From: an uncultured Lentisphaerota bacterium
Lineage (GTDB): Bacteria > Verrucomicrobiota > Kiritimatiellia > CAIQIC01
NCBI GenBank assembly: GCA_903889245.1
Contig: CAISWQ010000029.1
Location: forward strand, 19,305-83,304
Reading direction: 5' to 3'
DNA: 64,000 bases
The notes under the pieces are model-generated. The model was not told the origin of the DNA. It saw only the letters and a list, made by a program, of their open reading frames with translations, and did no database searches. The translations under genes and the position numbers were made by a program. Shown one piece after another: positions 17,602 through 25,928 of this stretch (within the stretch, counting starts at the first letter, position 1; each line of letters opens with the position of its first letter).

Positions 17602-18534
17602 ATGTCCGCCAACATCCTCCTCTTGATGGACGGCGCCGCGATGGCCTATCGCGCCTTCTACGCCATTCAAAACCTTTCGACGCAGGCCGGCCAGCCGACC
17701 AACGCGCTCTTCGGTTTCATCCGCATGGCCGGCCAGCTCGCCGCGCGCTGGCGGCCGACGCACCGCGCCGTGGTCTTCGATGCCGGTCTGCCCGCCGCGC
17801 GCATGACCCTGCTGCCCGCCTACAAGCAGCAGCGGGAGAAGATGCCCGACGAGCTGCGCAGCCAGTTCCCGCTGATCGAGGACTACCTGCGCCGCGCCGG
17901 CATCGCCACGCTCCGCGTCGCAGGTGAGGAGGCCGATGACACGATGGCCTCGCTCGCCGCGCACGCGCTCGCGGATCAGGCCGAGACACTGCTGGCCACC
18001 AGCGACAAGGATTTGTTCCAGATGGTCGGCGAGCGCGTCGCGATCGTCTCGCCCGCCTCGGCCGGCGAGCGCATGGGGCCGGCGGAAGTACGCGCAAAGA
18101 TGGGCGTGCCGCCGGGGCAGATCGTCGAGTTGCTCGCGCTGACCGGCGATAATGTGGACAACATCCCCGGCGTACCGGGCGTTGGCCCGAAGACCGCGGC
18201 GAAGTTGCTGGGGGAGTTCGGCTCGCTGGAAAAACTCTTTGCCTCGCTCGAGTCCGTCGCCGGCGAGAAGACGCGCGCCGCGCTCGCCGCCCACCGCGCC
18301 GAGGTCGAACGCAACGTTCGGCTCATCCGGCTGCGGACCGATCTGGTCGCGGGCGTGGACTGGGACGCGCTGCGCGTCCAGCCCGCCGCGGCCGGCCCGC
18401 TACGCGAATTTTTCATGGCGATGGAACTGCACTCGCTGGTCCGCGAACTGGATGCCGGCGCCGTCCCGGCGGAAGCGCCGCCGCCGCGCGCGGCCAGGCC
18501 GGCGCCGCCCGATCCACAGTTGCAGTTGTTCTGA
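17602..18534 (+). CDS. 5'-3' exonuclease (Pol I N-domain/flap endonuclease family)
   Basis: A 310-residue stand-alone 5'-3' exonuclease. Metal-binding acidic clusters are visible: LLLMDGAAMAYRAFY (first Asp), VFDAG, AGEEADDTMASLA, ATSDKDLFQMV and ALTGDNVDNIPGVPG. The helix-hairpin-helix DNA-binding element is GVGPKTAAKLLGEFGS. It is expected to remove RNA primers or flaps. There is no polymerase domain. The stop is 2 bases before the next start, so it is probably co-transcribed with the membrane glycosyltransferase. Confidence 0.9.
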   Translation: MSANILLLMDGAAMAYRAFYAIQNLSTQAGQPTNALFGFIRMAGQLAARWRPTHRAVVFDAGLPAARMTLLPAYKQQREKMPDELRSQFPLIEDYLRRAGIATLRVAGEEADDTMASLAAHALADQAETLLATSDKDLFQMVGERVAIVSPASAGERMGPAEVRAKMGVPPGQIVELLALTGDNVDNIPGVPGVGPKTAAKLLGEFGSLEKLFASLESVAGEKTRAALAAHRAEVERNVRLIRLRTDLVAGVDWDALRVQPAAAGPLREFFMAMELHSLVRELDAGAVPAEAPPPRAARPAPPDPQLQLF

Positions 18535-18536
18535 TC

Positions 18537-20582
18537 ATGCTTCAACGGCTCACATTCTGGCTCCTGGTAACGGCGCTGCTCGCGCTGTTCGCCGCCGGCC
18601 TCGGCGCGCGCCGCTATATCCTCGACGCGCAACGCGACCTCGCCGATGGCAACCTGCCGTTCACCCTCGAGGGCGCGATTCATTTTCACCGCCTCCAGCA
18701 GTTGCTCGCCGAGGGCCGCCTGCCCGCGGTGGATCACAACCTCGAGTTCCCGCGCGGCATCCGCGTCAGCGCCACCGACACGGTGGCCGATACCTGGCTG
18801 CTCGCCGCCATGAGCAAGCTGTTCCCCGCCGCCGTGCCGCTGGCCGAGCGCGTGCGCTGGAGCGAGGTGGTCTGGTTCTGCCTGGGCATTCCGCTGCTCG
18901 CGCTCTGGCTGCGCCTGACGACGCGTTCGTGGTGGGCGGGACTCGCCGCGGCCGCGCTCTACGCGGTCTCGCTCGCGAGCGTGATCCGCTCGACCGGGCA
19001 GGAAATCTCGCACGAGAATTTCGCGCTGCCGCTGTTGCTCGCCGCGCTGGCTGCCGGCGCGTGGGCGTTGCGGGCCGGGCCGCGCGGGTCGTTCCTGCGG
19101 CGCGCGCTGCTCTCCGCCGCGCTGCTGGCGCTGGCGCAGATGACCTGGGACCTGGTCCAGTTCTTCGTCTTCCTCTGGGCGCTCTGGCTCGGCGGCCGCG
19201 CGCTCTCCGGTCGCGCCGGCCTGACGCCGGGCGAGGCGGGCCTGGCGTGGCTGCAGTTCGGCGCGCTCGTGCTGGCCGGCGCCGTGAATCCCTATTTGCG
19301 GAGTCACGGCTATCTCTATTCCCTGCCGCTGCTGCTGGCGTTCGGCGCGCTGCTGGCCGACCGCGCCCGCCAGCTTGTCCAAGGATTGGAAAACAACGCG
19401 GCCGGTTTTTCCAAGGTTTGGAAAAGCCGCCTGCTGCTGCTGGTCATCGCGCTGGCACCCGTCGTCGTCGGCCTGCTGCTGGCGCGGACCTACGGCTCGG
19501 CCTACAGCCACTTCGGCGAGTTGCTCGTGGCCAAGCTGCGCTTCCTCAACGTCAAGCCCGAGGACCCGGCGCTGCTGACCTTCAACCAGCGCATCCTCTG
19601 GGTGCCGGCGCTGCACTCGGCGACATGGAGTTTGACATTCCATCTGTTTCCGGCCATATTCGCCGCGTCGTTGATCGCGCTGGCCTGTCTGGTCCGCCGC
19701 AAGGACGAAGACCAAAACTCCAATCTAACGCTGCTGGTGATCGGTTGTGTCGTTTCCTTCATCGGCTACTGGTTCTTCGTCCGGTTGCACGTGTTCACCG
19801 TGCTGTTCCTGGCGGCGCTGCTGGGCGCGTGGGTCGGCTGGGCGGTGCGGCGTGGCGCCTGGGTGCGGTCGGCGGTCGGCGTGACGCTGGTGCTGACGTT
19901 GGTGGCGGAAGCCGGGAATGCCATCCGGCGGCCGGAAGAGCAGGGGCGGTTGAGCGTGTATTACCGTGAGCTGAACGCGCTGACCGACTGGCTGCAGAAG
20001 AACGCGGCACCGGAGCCGGTGCTGGCGAACTTCGGCGTGAGCGCGGCGCTCGTCACCTACGGCCGGTGCCCGGTGCTGCTGCATCCGAAGTTCGAGACGC
20101 CGTGGATCCGCGAGCGCGTCCGGCGGTATGCCGAGGCGCTGTTCAAGGGCACCGAGGTGGAATTCCGTGACTGGGCGGAGCTGGAAGGCGCGTCCTACTA
20201 CGTGCACTCGCTGGGCGAGTATGCCAGCGTCGGGTTGAACCAGCAGTTGCGTTACATGGTGGATGCGCTTCAGCCGCGCACCGATACGGCAGCGTGGCTG
20301 TTCGAGCGTGCGCCGCAGCAGTTGCGGCTGTTCACGCAGGTCTGGGGCAACGCCAAGTATCGCGTGTTCCGCATCCACCGCAGCGACGATGCGGAACTGG
20401 CCAACGAACAGGCCGAGGCCGCCGAGCGCGCGCTGCAAAGCGGCCAGCTTGATCGCGCCGAGCGCCTGGCCGTCCAGGTGCTCGTGCGGGCGCCGGATAA
20501 CAGCCGCGCGCAAACCGTATTGCGGCATGTGATCTCGTTGCGTAACCAGGGTTTTGGTGCAAAGCGTGAACCGGAAAAATGA
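18537..20582 (+). CDS. Multi-pass GT-C-like membrane glycosyltransferase (STT3/PMT-like), with repeat insert
   Basis: A 681-residue polytopic protein with about ten hydrophobic helices in the first two thirds. The first external loop has acidic residues and FPRGIRVSATDTVADTW, a layout typical of GT-C enzymes such as STT3 or dolichyl-phosphate mannosyltransferases. The C-terminal third is soluble and ends in a TPR-like repeat (ALQSGQLDRAERLAVQVL). Residues about 280-297 are encoded by two units of the TTCCAA palindrome, inserted in frame in a loop between membrane helices. The exact donor and acceptor cannot be told from sequence. Confidence 0.65.
   Translation: MLQRLTFWLLVTALLALFAAGLGARRYILDAQRDLADGNLPFTLEGAIHFHRLQQLLAEGRLPAVDHNLEFPRGIRVSATDTVADTWLLAAMSKLFPAAVPLAERVRWSEVVWFCLGIPLLALWLRLTTRSWWAGLAAAALYAVSLASVIRSTGQEISHENFALPLLLAALAAGAWALRAGPRGSFLRRALLSAALLALAQMTWDLVQFFVFLWALWLGGRALSGRAGLTPGEAGLAWLQFGALVLAGAVNPYLRSHGYLYSLPLLLAFGALLADRARQLVQGLENNAAGFSKVWKSRLLLLVIALAPVVVGLLLARTYGSAYSHFGELLVAKLRFLNVKPEDPALLTFNQRILWVPALHSATWSLTFHLFPAIFAASLIALACLVRRKDEDQNSNLTLLVIGCVVSFIGYWFFVRLHVFTVLFLAALLGAWVGWAVRRGAWVRSAVGVTLVLTLVAEAGNAIRRPEEQGRLSVYYRELNALTDWLQKNAAPEPVLANFGVSAALVTYGRCPVLLHPKFETPWIRERVRRYAEALFKGTEVEFRDWAELEGASYYVHSLGEYASVGLNQQLRYMVDALQPRTDTAAWLFERAPQQLRLFTQVWGNAKYRVFRIHRSDDAELANEQAEAAERALQSGQLDRAERLAVQVLVRAPDNSRAQTVLRHVISLRNQGFGAKREPEK
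19377..19425. repeat. TTCCAA palindrome pair inside a coding region
   Basis: Two units, GTCCAAGGATTGGAAAA and TTTTTCCAAGGTTTGGAAAA, separated by about 12 bases. They are translated as QGLEN and FSKVWK within the membrane glycosyltransferase gene. This is the only array of the window inside a gene. Confidence 0.9.
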
Positions 20583-21177
20583 CAGGCCTCGGCCGTGGCG
20601 GATCGCGCTGACCGGCGGTATCGGCTGCGGCAAGACCGAAGCCGCGCGGCAGTTGCAGGCGCTCGGCGCCGCCGTGTGGGACGCCGACGAGGCGGTCCAC
20701 CGGCTGTTGCGGCGCGGGACCGCCGCCTATCAGCGGATCGGCCGCGCCTTCGGGCCGGGCGTGGTCCGTGCCGGTGGCGGGCTGTGCCGCGTGGCGCTCG
20801 CGCAAGCGGTGTTCGCCGACGCGCGCCAGCGGAAGAAGCTGGAGAAGATTTTGCATCCGGCCGTCATCCGCGAGATGCGCGGCTGGCTGGCGGAGCAGCG
20901 GCGGACAGCGGTCGCCGTCGTGCCGCTGCTGTTCGAGGTCGGTTTGCAGCGCGGTTGGGACGCGGTGGTCTGCGTCGCCGCCGACGAAGCCGTGGCGTTG
21001 CGCCGGTTGCGCCGCCGCGGCGTAGCGCCCGCCGAGGCCCGCCGCCGGATGGCGGCACAGTGGCCGCTCCAGCGCAAGGTGCGGCAGTCCGATGTTGTGC
21101 TTTGGAACAATGGAACGCGGCGCCAACTCGCCGCACAGGTTAAGAAATTCTGGGCATGTTGCCCGAAGGAGAAGTGA
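20554..21177 (+). CDS. coaE: Dephospho-CoA kinase CoaE
   Basis: A 207-residue P-loop kinase. Walker [19 protein letters not shown] in the substrate region; LIHP-equivalent [20 protein letters not shown] in the core; and [17 protein letters not shown] in the lid. It phosphorylates dephospho-CoA in the last step of CoA synthesis. No ATG is available in frame upstream of the P-loop; the start is a TTG (20554) or GTG (20557 or 20566), inside the end of the previous gene. The next gene, rho, follows after 2 bases. Confidence 0.92.
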   Translation: MVQSVNRKNDRPRPWRIALTGGIGCGKTEAARQLQALGAAVWDADEAVHRLLRRGTAAYQRIGRAFGPGVVRAGGGLCRVALAQAVFADARQRKKLEKILHPAVIREMRGWLAEQRRTAVAVVPLLFEVGLQRGWDAVVCVAADEAVALRRLRRRGVAPAEARRRMAAQWPLQRKVRQSDVVLWNNGTRRQLAAQVKKFWACCPKEK

Positions 21178-21179
21178 AC

Positions 21180-22718
21180 ATGGAAGAGAAACCCGTCCGT
21201 CGTCGCGGCCGTCCGCCGCGTCAACCCGCCCCGCCACAAGCGCCCGTCGAGCAACAGCCCGCCGCGGTCGAACCACCGCCGCCACCGGCGCAGCCGGTGA
21301 TGCCGCCGCCGCCCATGGCGGCGCCGTCCTCGCAGCCCGACCTGACACAGGCCGTCCCGATGGCTGTGGATCCGCAAGCTGCGCCGCCGACCGCGACGCT
21401 GCCGCAGCCGCCGCCACCCGCGCCGGTCGAGGCGGTGCAGAAACAGAACGTCCGGCCGCGCGGCCAGCGCCTCGACCTGTTTGAACTCCAGCAGAAACAG
21501 GTGCCGGAGCTCAAGGAGATGGCCGAGAGCTACGGCCTCGTCGAGCTCGGCGCGCTGCGCAAGCACGAGCTGATCTTCGAGATTCTGCGCTGGAACGGTC
21601 GGCTCAACGGCACGATGTTCGGCCGCGGTGTCTGCGAAATCCTGCCCGACGGCTTCGGCTTCCTGCGCTCGCCGCACTACAGCTACCTGCCGTGCCCGGA
21701 AGACATCTACGTCTCGCCCTCGCAAATCCGCCGCTTCGGCCTGCGTACCGGCGACCTCGTCGAGGGCGAAATCCGCGCGCCGAAGGAGAAGGAGCGCTTC
21801 TTCGCCCTGCTGCGCGTGGACCGCATCAACGAGCAGGATCCCGAGAAGCAGCGCAATAAGATTCCGTTCGAGAACCTGACGCCGCTCTTCCCGAACCGCC
21901 GCCTCGTGCTCGAGGTCGCACCCGGCGAAATCTCCATGCGCGTCATGGACCTGCTCACGCCCATCGGCATGGGCCAGCGCGGCCTGATCGTCGCGCCGCC
22001 GCGTACCGGCAAGACCGTCCTGATGCAGAAGATCGCCAACAGCATCAGCGCCAACAATCCCAAGGTGAAGCTCATCATCCTCCTGATTGACGAGCGCCCC
22101 GAGGAAGTCACCGACATGGAGCGCAACACCAAGGCCGAGGTTCTTTCCTCGACCTTCGATGAACCGCCCGAGCGCCATGTCCAGGTCGCCGAGATCGTCA
22201 TCGAAATGGCCAAGCGTCGCGTCGAGTGCGGCCAGGACGTCGTGATTCTGCTCGACTCGATCACGCGCCTCGCCCGCGCCTACAACACCCTCCAACCGCA
22301 CTCCGGCAAGATTCTCTCCGGCGGCGTGGATGCCAACGCGCTCCACAAGCCGAAGCGCTTCTTCGGCGCCGCGCGCAACATCGAGGGCGGCGGCAGCCTG
22401 ACCATTCTGGCGACCGCGCTCGTGGATACCGGCAGCCGCATGGACGAGGTCATCTTCGAGGAGTTCAAGGGCACCGGCAACATGGAGCTCGGCCTCGACC
22501 GCCGTCTGGTGGATAAACGCATCTTCCCGGCGATCAACATCGAGCAGTCCGGTACGCGCAAGGAGGAACTCCTCCTGCATCCCGACGAGCTTTCCAAGAT
22601 CTGGGTGCTGCGCAAGGCGCTCAACGGCGTGCCGCCCGTCGAGGGCATGGAACTGCTCATCAACCGCCTCAAGAAGACCAAGAGCAACGTCGAGTTCCTG
22701 ATGGCCTTGCAGGGCTGA
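21180..22718 (+). CDS. rho: Transcription termination factor Rho with extended N-terminus
   Basis: A 512-residue Rho. An N-terminal extension of about 100 residues is rich in Pro, Ala and Gln (low complexity). The Rho N domain begins near [18 protein letters not shown]. The RNA-binding cold-shock domain contains GFGFLRSP; Walker A is PPRTGKT and Walker [14 protein letters not shown]. The Q-loop and R-loop text ([20 protein letters not shown]) is intact. The start at 21180 follows AAGGAGAA. Extended N-terminal regions occur in Rho of several phyla and alter RNA binding or phase behaviour. Confidence 0.96.
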   Translation: MEEKPVRRRGRPPRQPAPPQAPVEQQPAAVEPPPPPAQPVMPPPPMAAPSSQPDLTQAVPMAVDPQAAPPTATLPQPPPPAPVEAVQKQNVRPRGQRLDLFELQQKQVPELKEMAESYGLVELGALRKHELIFEILRWNGRLNGTMFGRGVCEILPDGFGFLRSPHYSYLPCPEDIYVSPSQIRRFGLRTGDLVEGEIRAPKEKERFFALLRVDRINEQDPEKQRNKIPFENLTPLFPNRRLVLEVAPGEISMRVMDLLTPIGMGQRGLIVAPPRTGKTVLMQKIANSISANNPKVKLIILLIDERPEEVTDMERNTKAEVLSSTFDEPPERHVQVAEIVIEMAKRRVECGQDVVILLDSITRLARAYNTLQPHSGKILSGGVDANALHKPKRFFGAARNIEGGGSLTILATALVDTGSRMDEVIFEEFKGTGNMELGLDRRLVDKRIFPAINIEQSGTRKEELLLHPDELSKIWVLRKALNGVPPVEGMELLINRLKKTKSNVEFLMALQG

Positions 22719-22799
22719 TTTCCAGGCCTTGGAAAAAATCGCGTGAGATTTTCCAAGGCTTGGAAAAACCGGCGGGTGCGGTTTCCAATCTTTGGAAGC
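22718..22799. repeat. TTCCAA palindrome array, 3 units
   Basis: Three units between the rho stop and the methyltransferase start. The last unit is diverged (TTTCCAATCTTTGGAAG). Confidence 0.9.
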
Positions 22800-22811
22800 A
22801 GGCGCGCGAAC

Positions 22812-23858
22812 ATGCAGGCGCAAACGCTCTCCAATCTGCGTGGCGAGATCGAGTTCCGGCGCAAGCTGGCCGAGCAGCACGTCACCGGCCGCCTGCTGCT
22901 GCCCGACTACTACGGCAAGGAGGCCCACGACGCCATCCTGCGCGAGCGGATGGCGACGACCTTGCGCGAGATCGGCGCGCTGCGCGACCGCGGCGTGCAA
23001 CTCGCGCCGTTCCTCGAGCTCGGCGCCGAGCGTGGCCAGCGCTCGCTGGTGCTCGTCAACGACCTCGGCTGCGATGGCATCGCCGCCGACCTCTCCTTCG
23101 ATCAGCTCAAAACCGCCGGGCATTTTGCCCGGCTGTTCGGCAAGCCGAAGCTGCCCCTCCGCGTCTGCTGCGACGTGAACCACCTGCCATTCCGCAGTGG
23201 TTTTTTCCCCTTCGTGTTCTGCTATGAATTTCTTCACCACTTCCCGGCGCTTGCGCCCATCGTGCGGGACATTCATCGTGTCCTCGGTAACGGCGCGTTT
23301 TTCTTCAACGAGGAGCCCTATCACCGGCCGCGCCTGCCGCTCTTCCGCCAGCGGCAGAAGGTTTATGCGGCCGCCTCGTTGCGGCGCAACAAGGTGCTGC
23401 GGTATCTCGCCAAGTTCTTCACCGAGGAATGGTGTGACGAACGTGAGCACGGGATCGTCGAAAATCACGACATCCCGCTGCGCGAGTGGATCGCTGCCTC
23501 CCGGCTGTTTGACGCGCGTGAACTGACCGCCGCCAGCCTTGAAGGCCGGATCCGCTCGCGGCTCGGCGACCGCCTCGGCCCACGCAATTTACTGAACCTC
23601 ATGCTCGGCGGCGGCATCACCGGCTTCTGCCAAAAACACGCTGCCACCGCAGTGCCAACCTCATCCCATCCTCTTGAGGCGCTCATCTGCCCCGACTGCC
23701 TGACGCAGCATCAGGCCGAGCAACGCGTACAGCCCTGTGCCGGTGGTTTACGCTGTGCTCTCTGCGGGGCCACCTTCCCGCAAGCGGATGGTGTGTATTT
23801 CCTGCTGCCGACCGGGCTCTTGCGCGCCCTCTACCCGGATGTCTCCTTGCCAACCTGA
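22812..23858 (+). CDS. Class I SAM-dependent methyltransferase with C-terminal zinc ribbon
   Basis: A 348-residue protein. The methyltransferase core has FLELGAERGQRSLVL (SAM motif I), the acidic DLSFDQLK, and DVNHLPFRSGFFPFVFC (motif IV region). The C-terminus carries a Trm112-like ribbon with CPDC and CALC pairs. A start further upstream at 22743 would translate the palindrome array, so I prefer the ATG at 22812. The substrate is unknown; small molecules, lipids or sugars are typical for the family. Confidence 0.75.
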   Translation: MQAQTLSNLRGEIEFRRKLAEQHVTGRLLLPDYYGKEAHDAILRERMATTLREIGALRDRGVQLAPFLELGAERGQRSLVLVNDLGCDGIAADLSFDQLKTAGHFARLFGKPKLPLRVCCDVNHLPFRSGFFPFVFCYEFLHHFPALAPIVRDIHRVLGNGAFFFNEEPYHRPRLPLFRQRQKVYAAASLRRNKVLRYLAKFFTEEWCDEREHGIVENHDIPLREWIAASRLFDARELTAASLEGRIRSRLGDRLGPRNLLNLMLGGGITGFCQKHAATAVPTSSHPLEALICPDCLTQHQAEQRVQPCAGGLRCALCGATFPQADGVYFLLPTGLLRALYPDVSLPT

Positions 23859-23919
23859 GCAATCGTGCAGTCGTGCCCACGCACCATGGCTGCTGCCGGC
23901 TGGTCTTCCGATCAGACTG

Positions 23920-23947
23920 AATTTCACACCTTGCAAGGTGTGAAATT
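23920..23947. promoter_or_regulatory. 28-bp perfect palindrome, downstream copy
   Basis: Arms AATTTCACACCTTG and CAAGGTGTGAAATT meet without a spacer. It lies between convergent genes, 8 bases beyond the regulator stop. The core 26 bp are identical to the palindrome at 24605-24630. Confidence 0.75.
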
Positions 23948-23954
23948 GAATCCA

Positions 23955-24581
23955 TCAAACGCGGGCGGGGACTTGGAGGGCGCGCAGGATGATCCTAAGC
24001 ATGTCCCGCGGCAAGACTCCCTCCATCTGGTGTTCGAGCCGCCAGCTATCGGTTGTTTCCCCGTCGCTACGTACCACGCCGCGCCGTTTTAATTTTTCCA
24101 GATGACGGCGTGTGGCTGCCGGGGACATGTGGACAAGCTGTCCCAGTTCGAGGGCTGTGCAGTTTGTTCTTGCTGCGAGGTTTCGCAGGATGACCAAGCG
24201 ACGAAGATGGGTATAGGTCGTGAACGTCCTGATCAGCTCATAGTCACGCTTTTGCTGTGACTCCGTTTGCCAGGCTCCACATGGAGTGAGGGCCTTGTGG
24301 GCCAGAGCGCGCTGTAATAGTGCGAGCACATCGCGCAGAAACGGGCTGCTTACATCGTCGGGTCTGGCGGTTTGGTGGAGCACATAGCGACCTTTGGGAC
24401 GTGCGTGGATAAAATGGAAACTGCCGAGCAGTTTCAGTTGTTGAGAGGCGATGTCCGGGGGCAGGCCGACGTTCGCGGCCAACGCAGCGACATGGCTGTT
24501 CGGGTGGGTAAATACGGCCTGTAACAGATGCAGACGATGCCGGTTGGCCAACACGCGGCAGGCAGCGACAATGAGGTCCAT
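23955..24581 (-). CDS. ArsR-like transcriptional regulator with two winged-helix domains
   Basis: A 208-residue protein with two HTH regions. The first (about 5-65) has ANRHRLHLLQAVFTHP and VGLPPDIASQQLKLLG; the second (about 125-185) has LRRLVILRNLAARTNCTALEL and MSPAATRRHLEKLKRRGVV. Both look like ArsR winged helices, so the chain appears to be an internal duplication. It is flanked on both sides by the same 26-bp palindrome; the upstream copy lies 23 bases before the start codon, as expected for an autoregulatory operator. AAGGAAGGAG precedes the start. Confidence 0.78.
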   Translation of the reverse strand: MDLIVAACRVLANRHRLHLLQAVFTHPNSHVAALAANVGLPPDIASQQLKLLGSFHFIHARPKGRYVLHQTARPDDVSSPFLRDVLALLQRALAHKALTPCGAWQTESQQKRDYELIRTFTTYTHLRRLVILRNLAARTNCTALELGQLVHMSPAATRRHLEKLKRRGVVRSDGETTDSWRLEHQMEGVLPRDMLRIILRALQVPARV

Positions 24582-24604
24582 GCTGAACTCCTTCCTTTAC
24601 ATCC

Positions 24605-24630
24605 ATTTCACACCTTGCAAGGTGTGAAAT
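24605..24630 (-). promoter_or_regulatory. 26-bp perfect palindrome, probable operator of the ArsR-like gene
   Basis: Arms ATTTCACACCTTG and CAAGGTGTGAAAT. It is located 23 bases upstream of the start at 24581, in the divergent gap toward the AraC-type gene, where a bound dimer would block transcription. Confidence 0.7.
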
Positions 24631-24751
24631 TCTGGCCGGCAAAGCAAGCGTAAAAACTACTAGCACTGGGGCACGAATGGTGGAGTGCTTGACTCCAGAT
24701 GTCGCTGGCAGCGCGCTTGGCCCTGCCCGGCGGTTCTGCTAGGTTGGCGAC

Positions 24752-25600
24752 GTGAGCGAGAAGGTCATACCGCGTGGCATCATGCTGCCGCCGCAGGGGC
24801 GGCCGCGCTGGATGCCGCGCGACCCCGCCGGCTGGGAACTACTTTATCTCTCGTGGGGGCTGCGCTGGATGGGTGAGCATCCCATCCCGCTCGCGCGTCA
24901 CGAGGGCTGGGTCTATGCCGTCATCCTCGAAGGGTCACCCAGTGTCCTCATCAACGGGCGCGCCCGCCCGACACGACGCGGCGAGGTCCTCATCTTCCAC
25001 CCCGATTGCGCCTATGGTTGGCGCGACAAGGGCCATCGCCCCAGCCGGCTCCTGACCTGGCTTTGGCGGACGCCACCGGCGCACTCGCAACTGGCGCCGG
25101 CGGCCAGTGCGTACCGGCAGTTGCGTGTCGGGGAGCAGGCTTTGCGCCGGCTGGTGACGATCAACCGCGACTGCCTGCGCGCGGTGGGCGAGGCCGGTGA
25201 GATGGCGGCGCTGGCCTTGCGCCGTGCGCGCCTCGATCTGGACCTGTGCCTCGCCGCGGAACTTGGCCGCAGCGAACCAGCCGACCGCCAGTATCGCGCC
25301 AACCTGGCGGTGCATTACCTGCGGCACAATCCCGGCGCGCTCAAGCCGGCGAAATGCCTGTGCGACTACCTGCAGGTCTCGCCCGCCTCCGTGCGCGAGC
25401 TTTTCCAGAAACATCTGGGCCGCAGCCCGCAGGCGGTCGCGCTGGAACTGCGGATGCAACACGCGCGCAACCAGCTCGCGCACGGCGCGTCGGTCAAGCA
25501 GATCGCCGCCGAGCTGGGCTACCGTCATGCCAACGACTTCAGCCGGGCCTACAAGCGTTACTTCAAGGAGAATGCTCGGGCGGCGCAGAAGGCGGGCTAG
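24752..25600 (+). CDS. AraC-family transcriptional regulator
   Basis: A 282-residue protein with a GTG start. The N-terminal half is a cupin-like sensor region (HEGWVYAVILEGSPSVLING, GEVLIFHPDCAYGW), typical of AraC regulators that sense carbohydrates. The C-terminal half holds the double HTH: LCDYLQVSPASVRELFQKHLG, and ASVKQIAAELGYRHANDFSRA with the conserved second-helix pattern. It is divergent from the ArsR-like gene and upstream of the sugar-oxidoreductase cluster, so control of that cluster is possible but unproven. Confidence 0.88.
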   Translation: MSEKVIPRGIMLPPQGRPRWMPRDPAGWELLYLSWGLRWMGEHPIPLARHEGWVYAVILEGSPSVLINGRARPTRRGEVLIFHPDCAYGWRDKGHRPSRLLTWLWRTPPAHSQLAPAASAYRQLRVGEQALRRLVTINRDCLRAVGEAGEMAALALRRARLDLDLCLAAELGRSEPADRQYRANLAVHYLRHNPGALKPAKCLCDYLQVSPASVRELFQKHLGRSPQAVALELRMQHARNQLAHGASVKQIAAELGYRHANDFSRAYKRYFKENARAAQKAG

Positions 25601-25621
25601 CATTTTCGCCGCAGCCAAACC

Positions 25622-25633
25622 AGTGCTAGCACT
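25622..25633. promoter_or_regulatory. Small palindrome AGTGCTAGCACT
   Basis: A 12-bp perfect palindrome just after the AraC-type gene. A half-site (CTAGCACTGG) also occurs upstream of that gene near 24659. It could be a regulator site. The remaining 25634-25928 stretch holds a palindrome array and hairpin repeats but no gene. Confidence 0.3.
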
Positions 25634-25687
25634 TGGCTGTTTACGGCGGCGCGCGCCTGTGGCAGCATGGCCACGCTGCGGACGGGC

Positions 25688-25735
25688 GTTCCAAGGCTTG
25701 GAAAAATCCGCGTGGCAATTTCCAAGGCTTGGAAA
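25688..25735. repeat. TTCCAA palindrome array, 2 units
   Basis: Two well-conserved units (GTTCCAAGGCTTGGAAAA and TTTCCAAGGCTTGGAAAT) downstream of the AraC-type gene. Confidence 0.95.
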
Positions 25736-25785
25736 TAACAGCGCACAAGTGGCAAAGCAACATGGCCATGACATACGCAAGTTTC

Positions 25786-25860
25786 GCTGGGTCGGAGACC
25801 CGGCCTACAGCAAAGGTTTGCTTTAAGGCTTCTGTAGGCCGACTCTCCGAGTCGGCGACA
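25786..25860. repeat. Two TGTAGGCC-type hairpin modules
   Basis: The text GGGTCGGAGACCCGGCCTACA and, in opposite orientation, TGTAGGCCGACTCTCCGAGT followed by CGGC. These are members of the second dispersed hairpin family, about 70 bp before the first oxidoreductase gene of the sugar cluster. Confidence 0.6.
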
Positions 25861-25928
25861 GTGTGACTCGCGGTGTGACCTTGGAAAACAACGACGGCGG
25901 CAGTGGCCAGAAAACAGGAGACAGGCAG

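Noticed and set aside
22743..22811. Longer N-terminus for the methyltransferase
   Set aside because: It would translate the palindrome array upstream of a good ATG at 22812; unlike the glycosyltransferase case there is no need for it.
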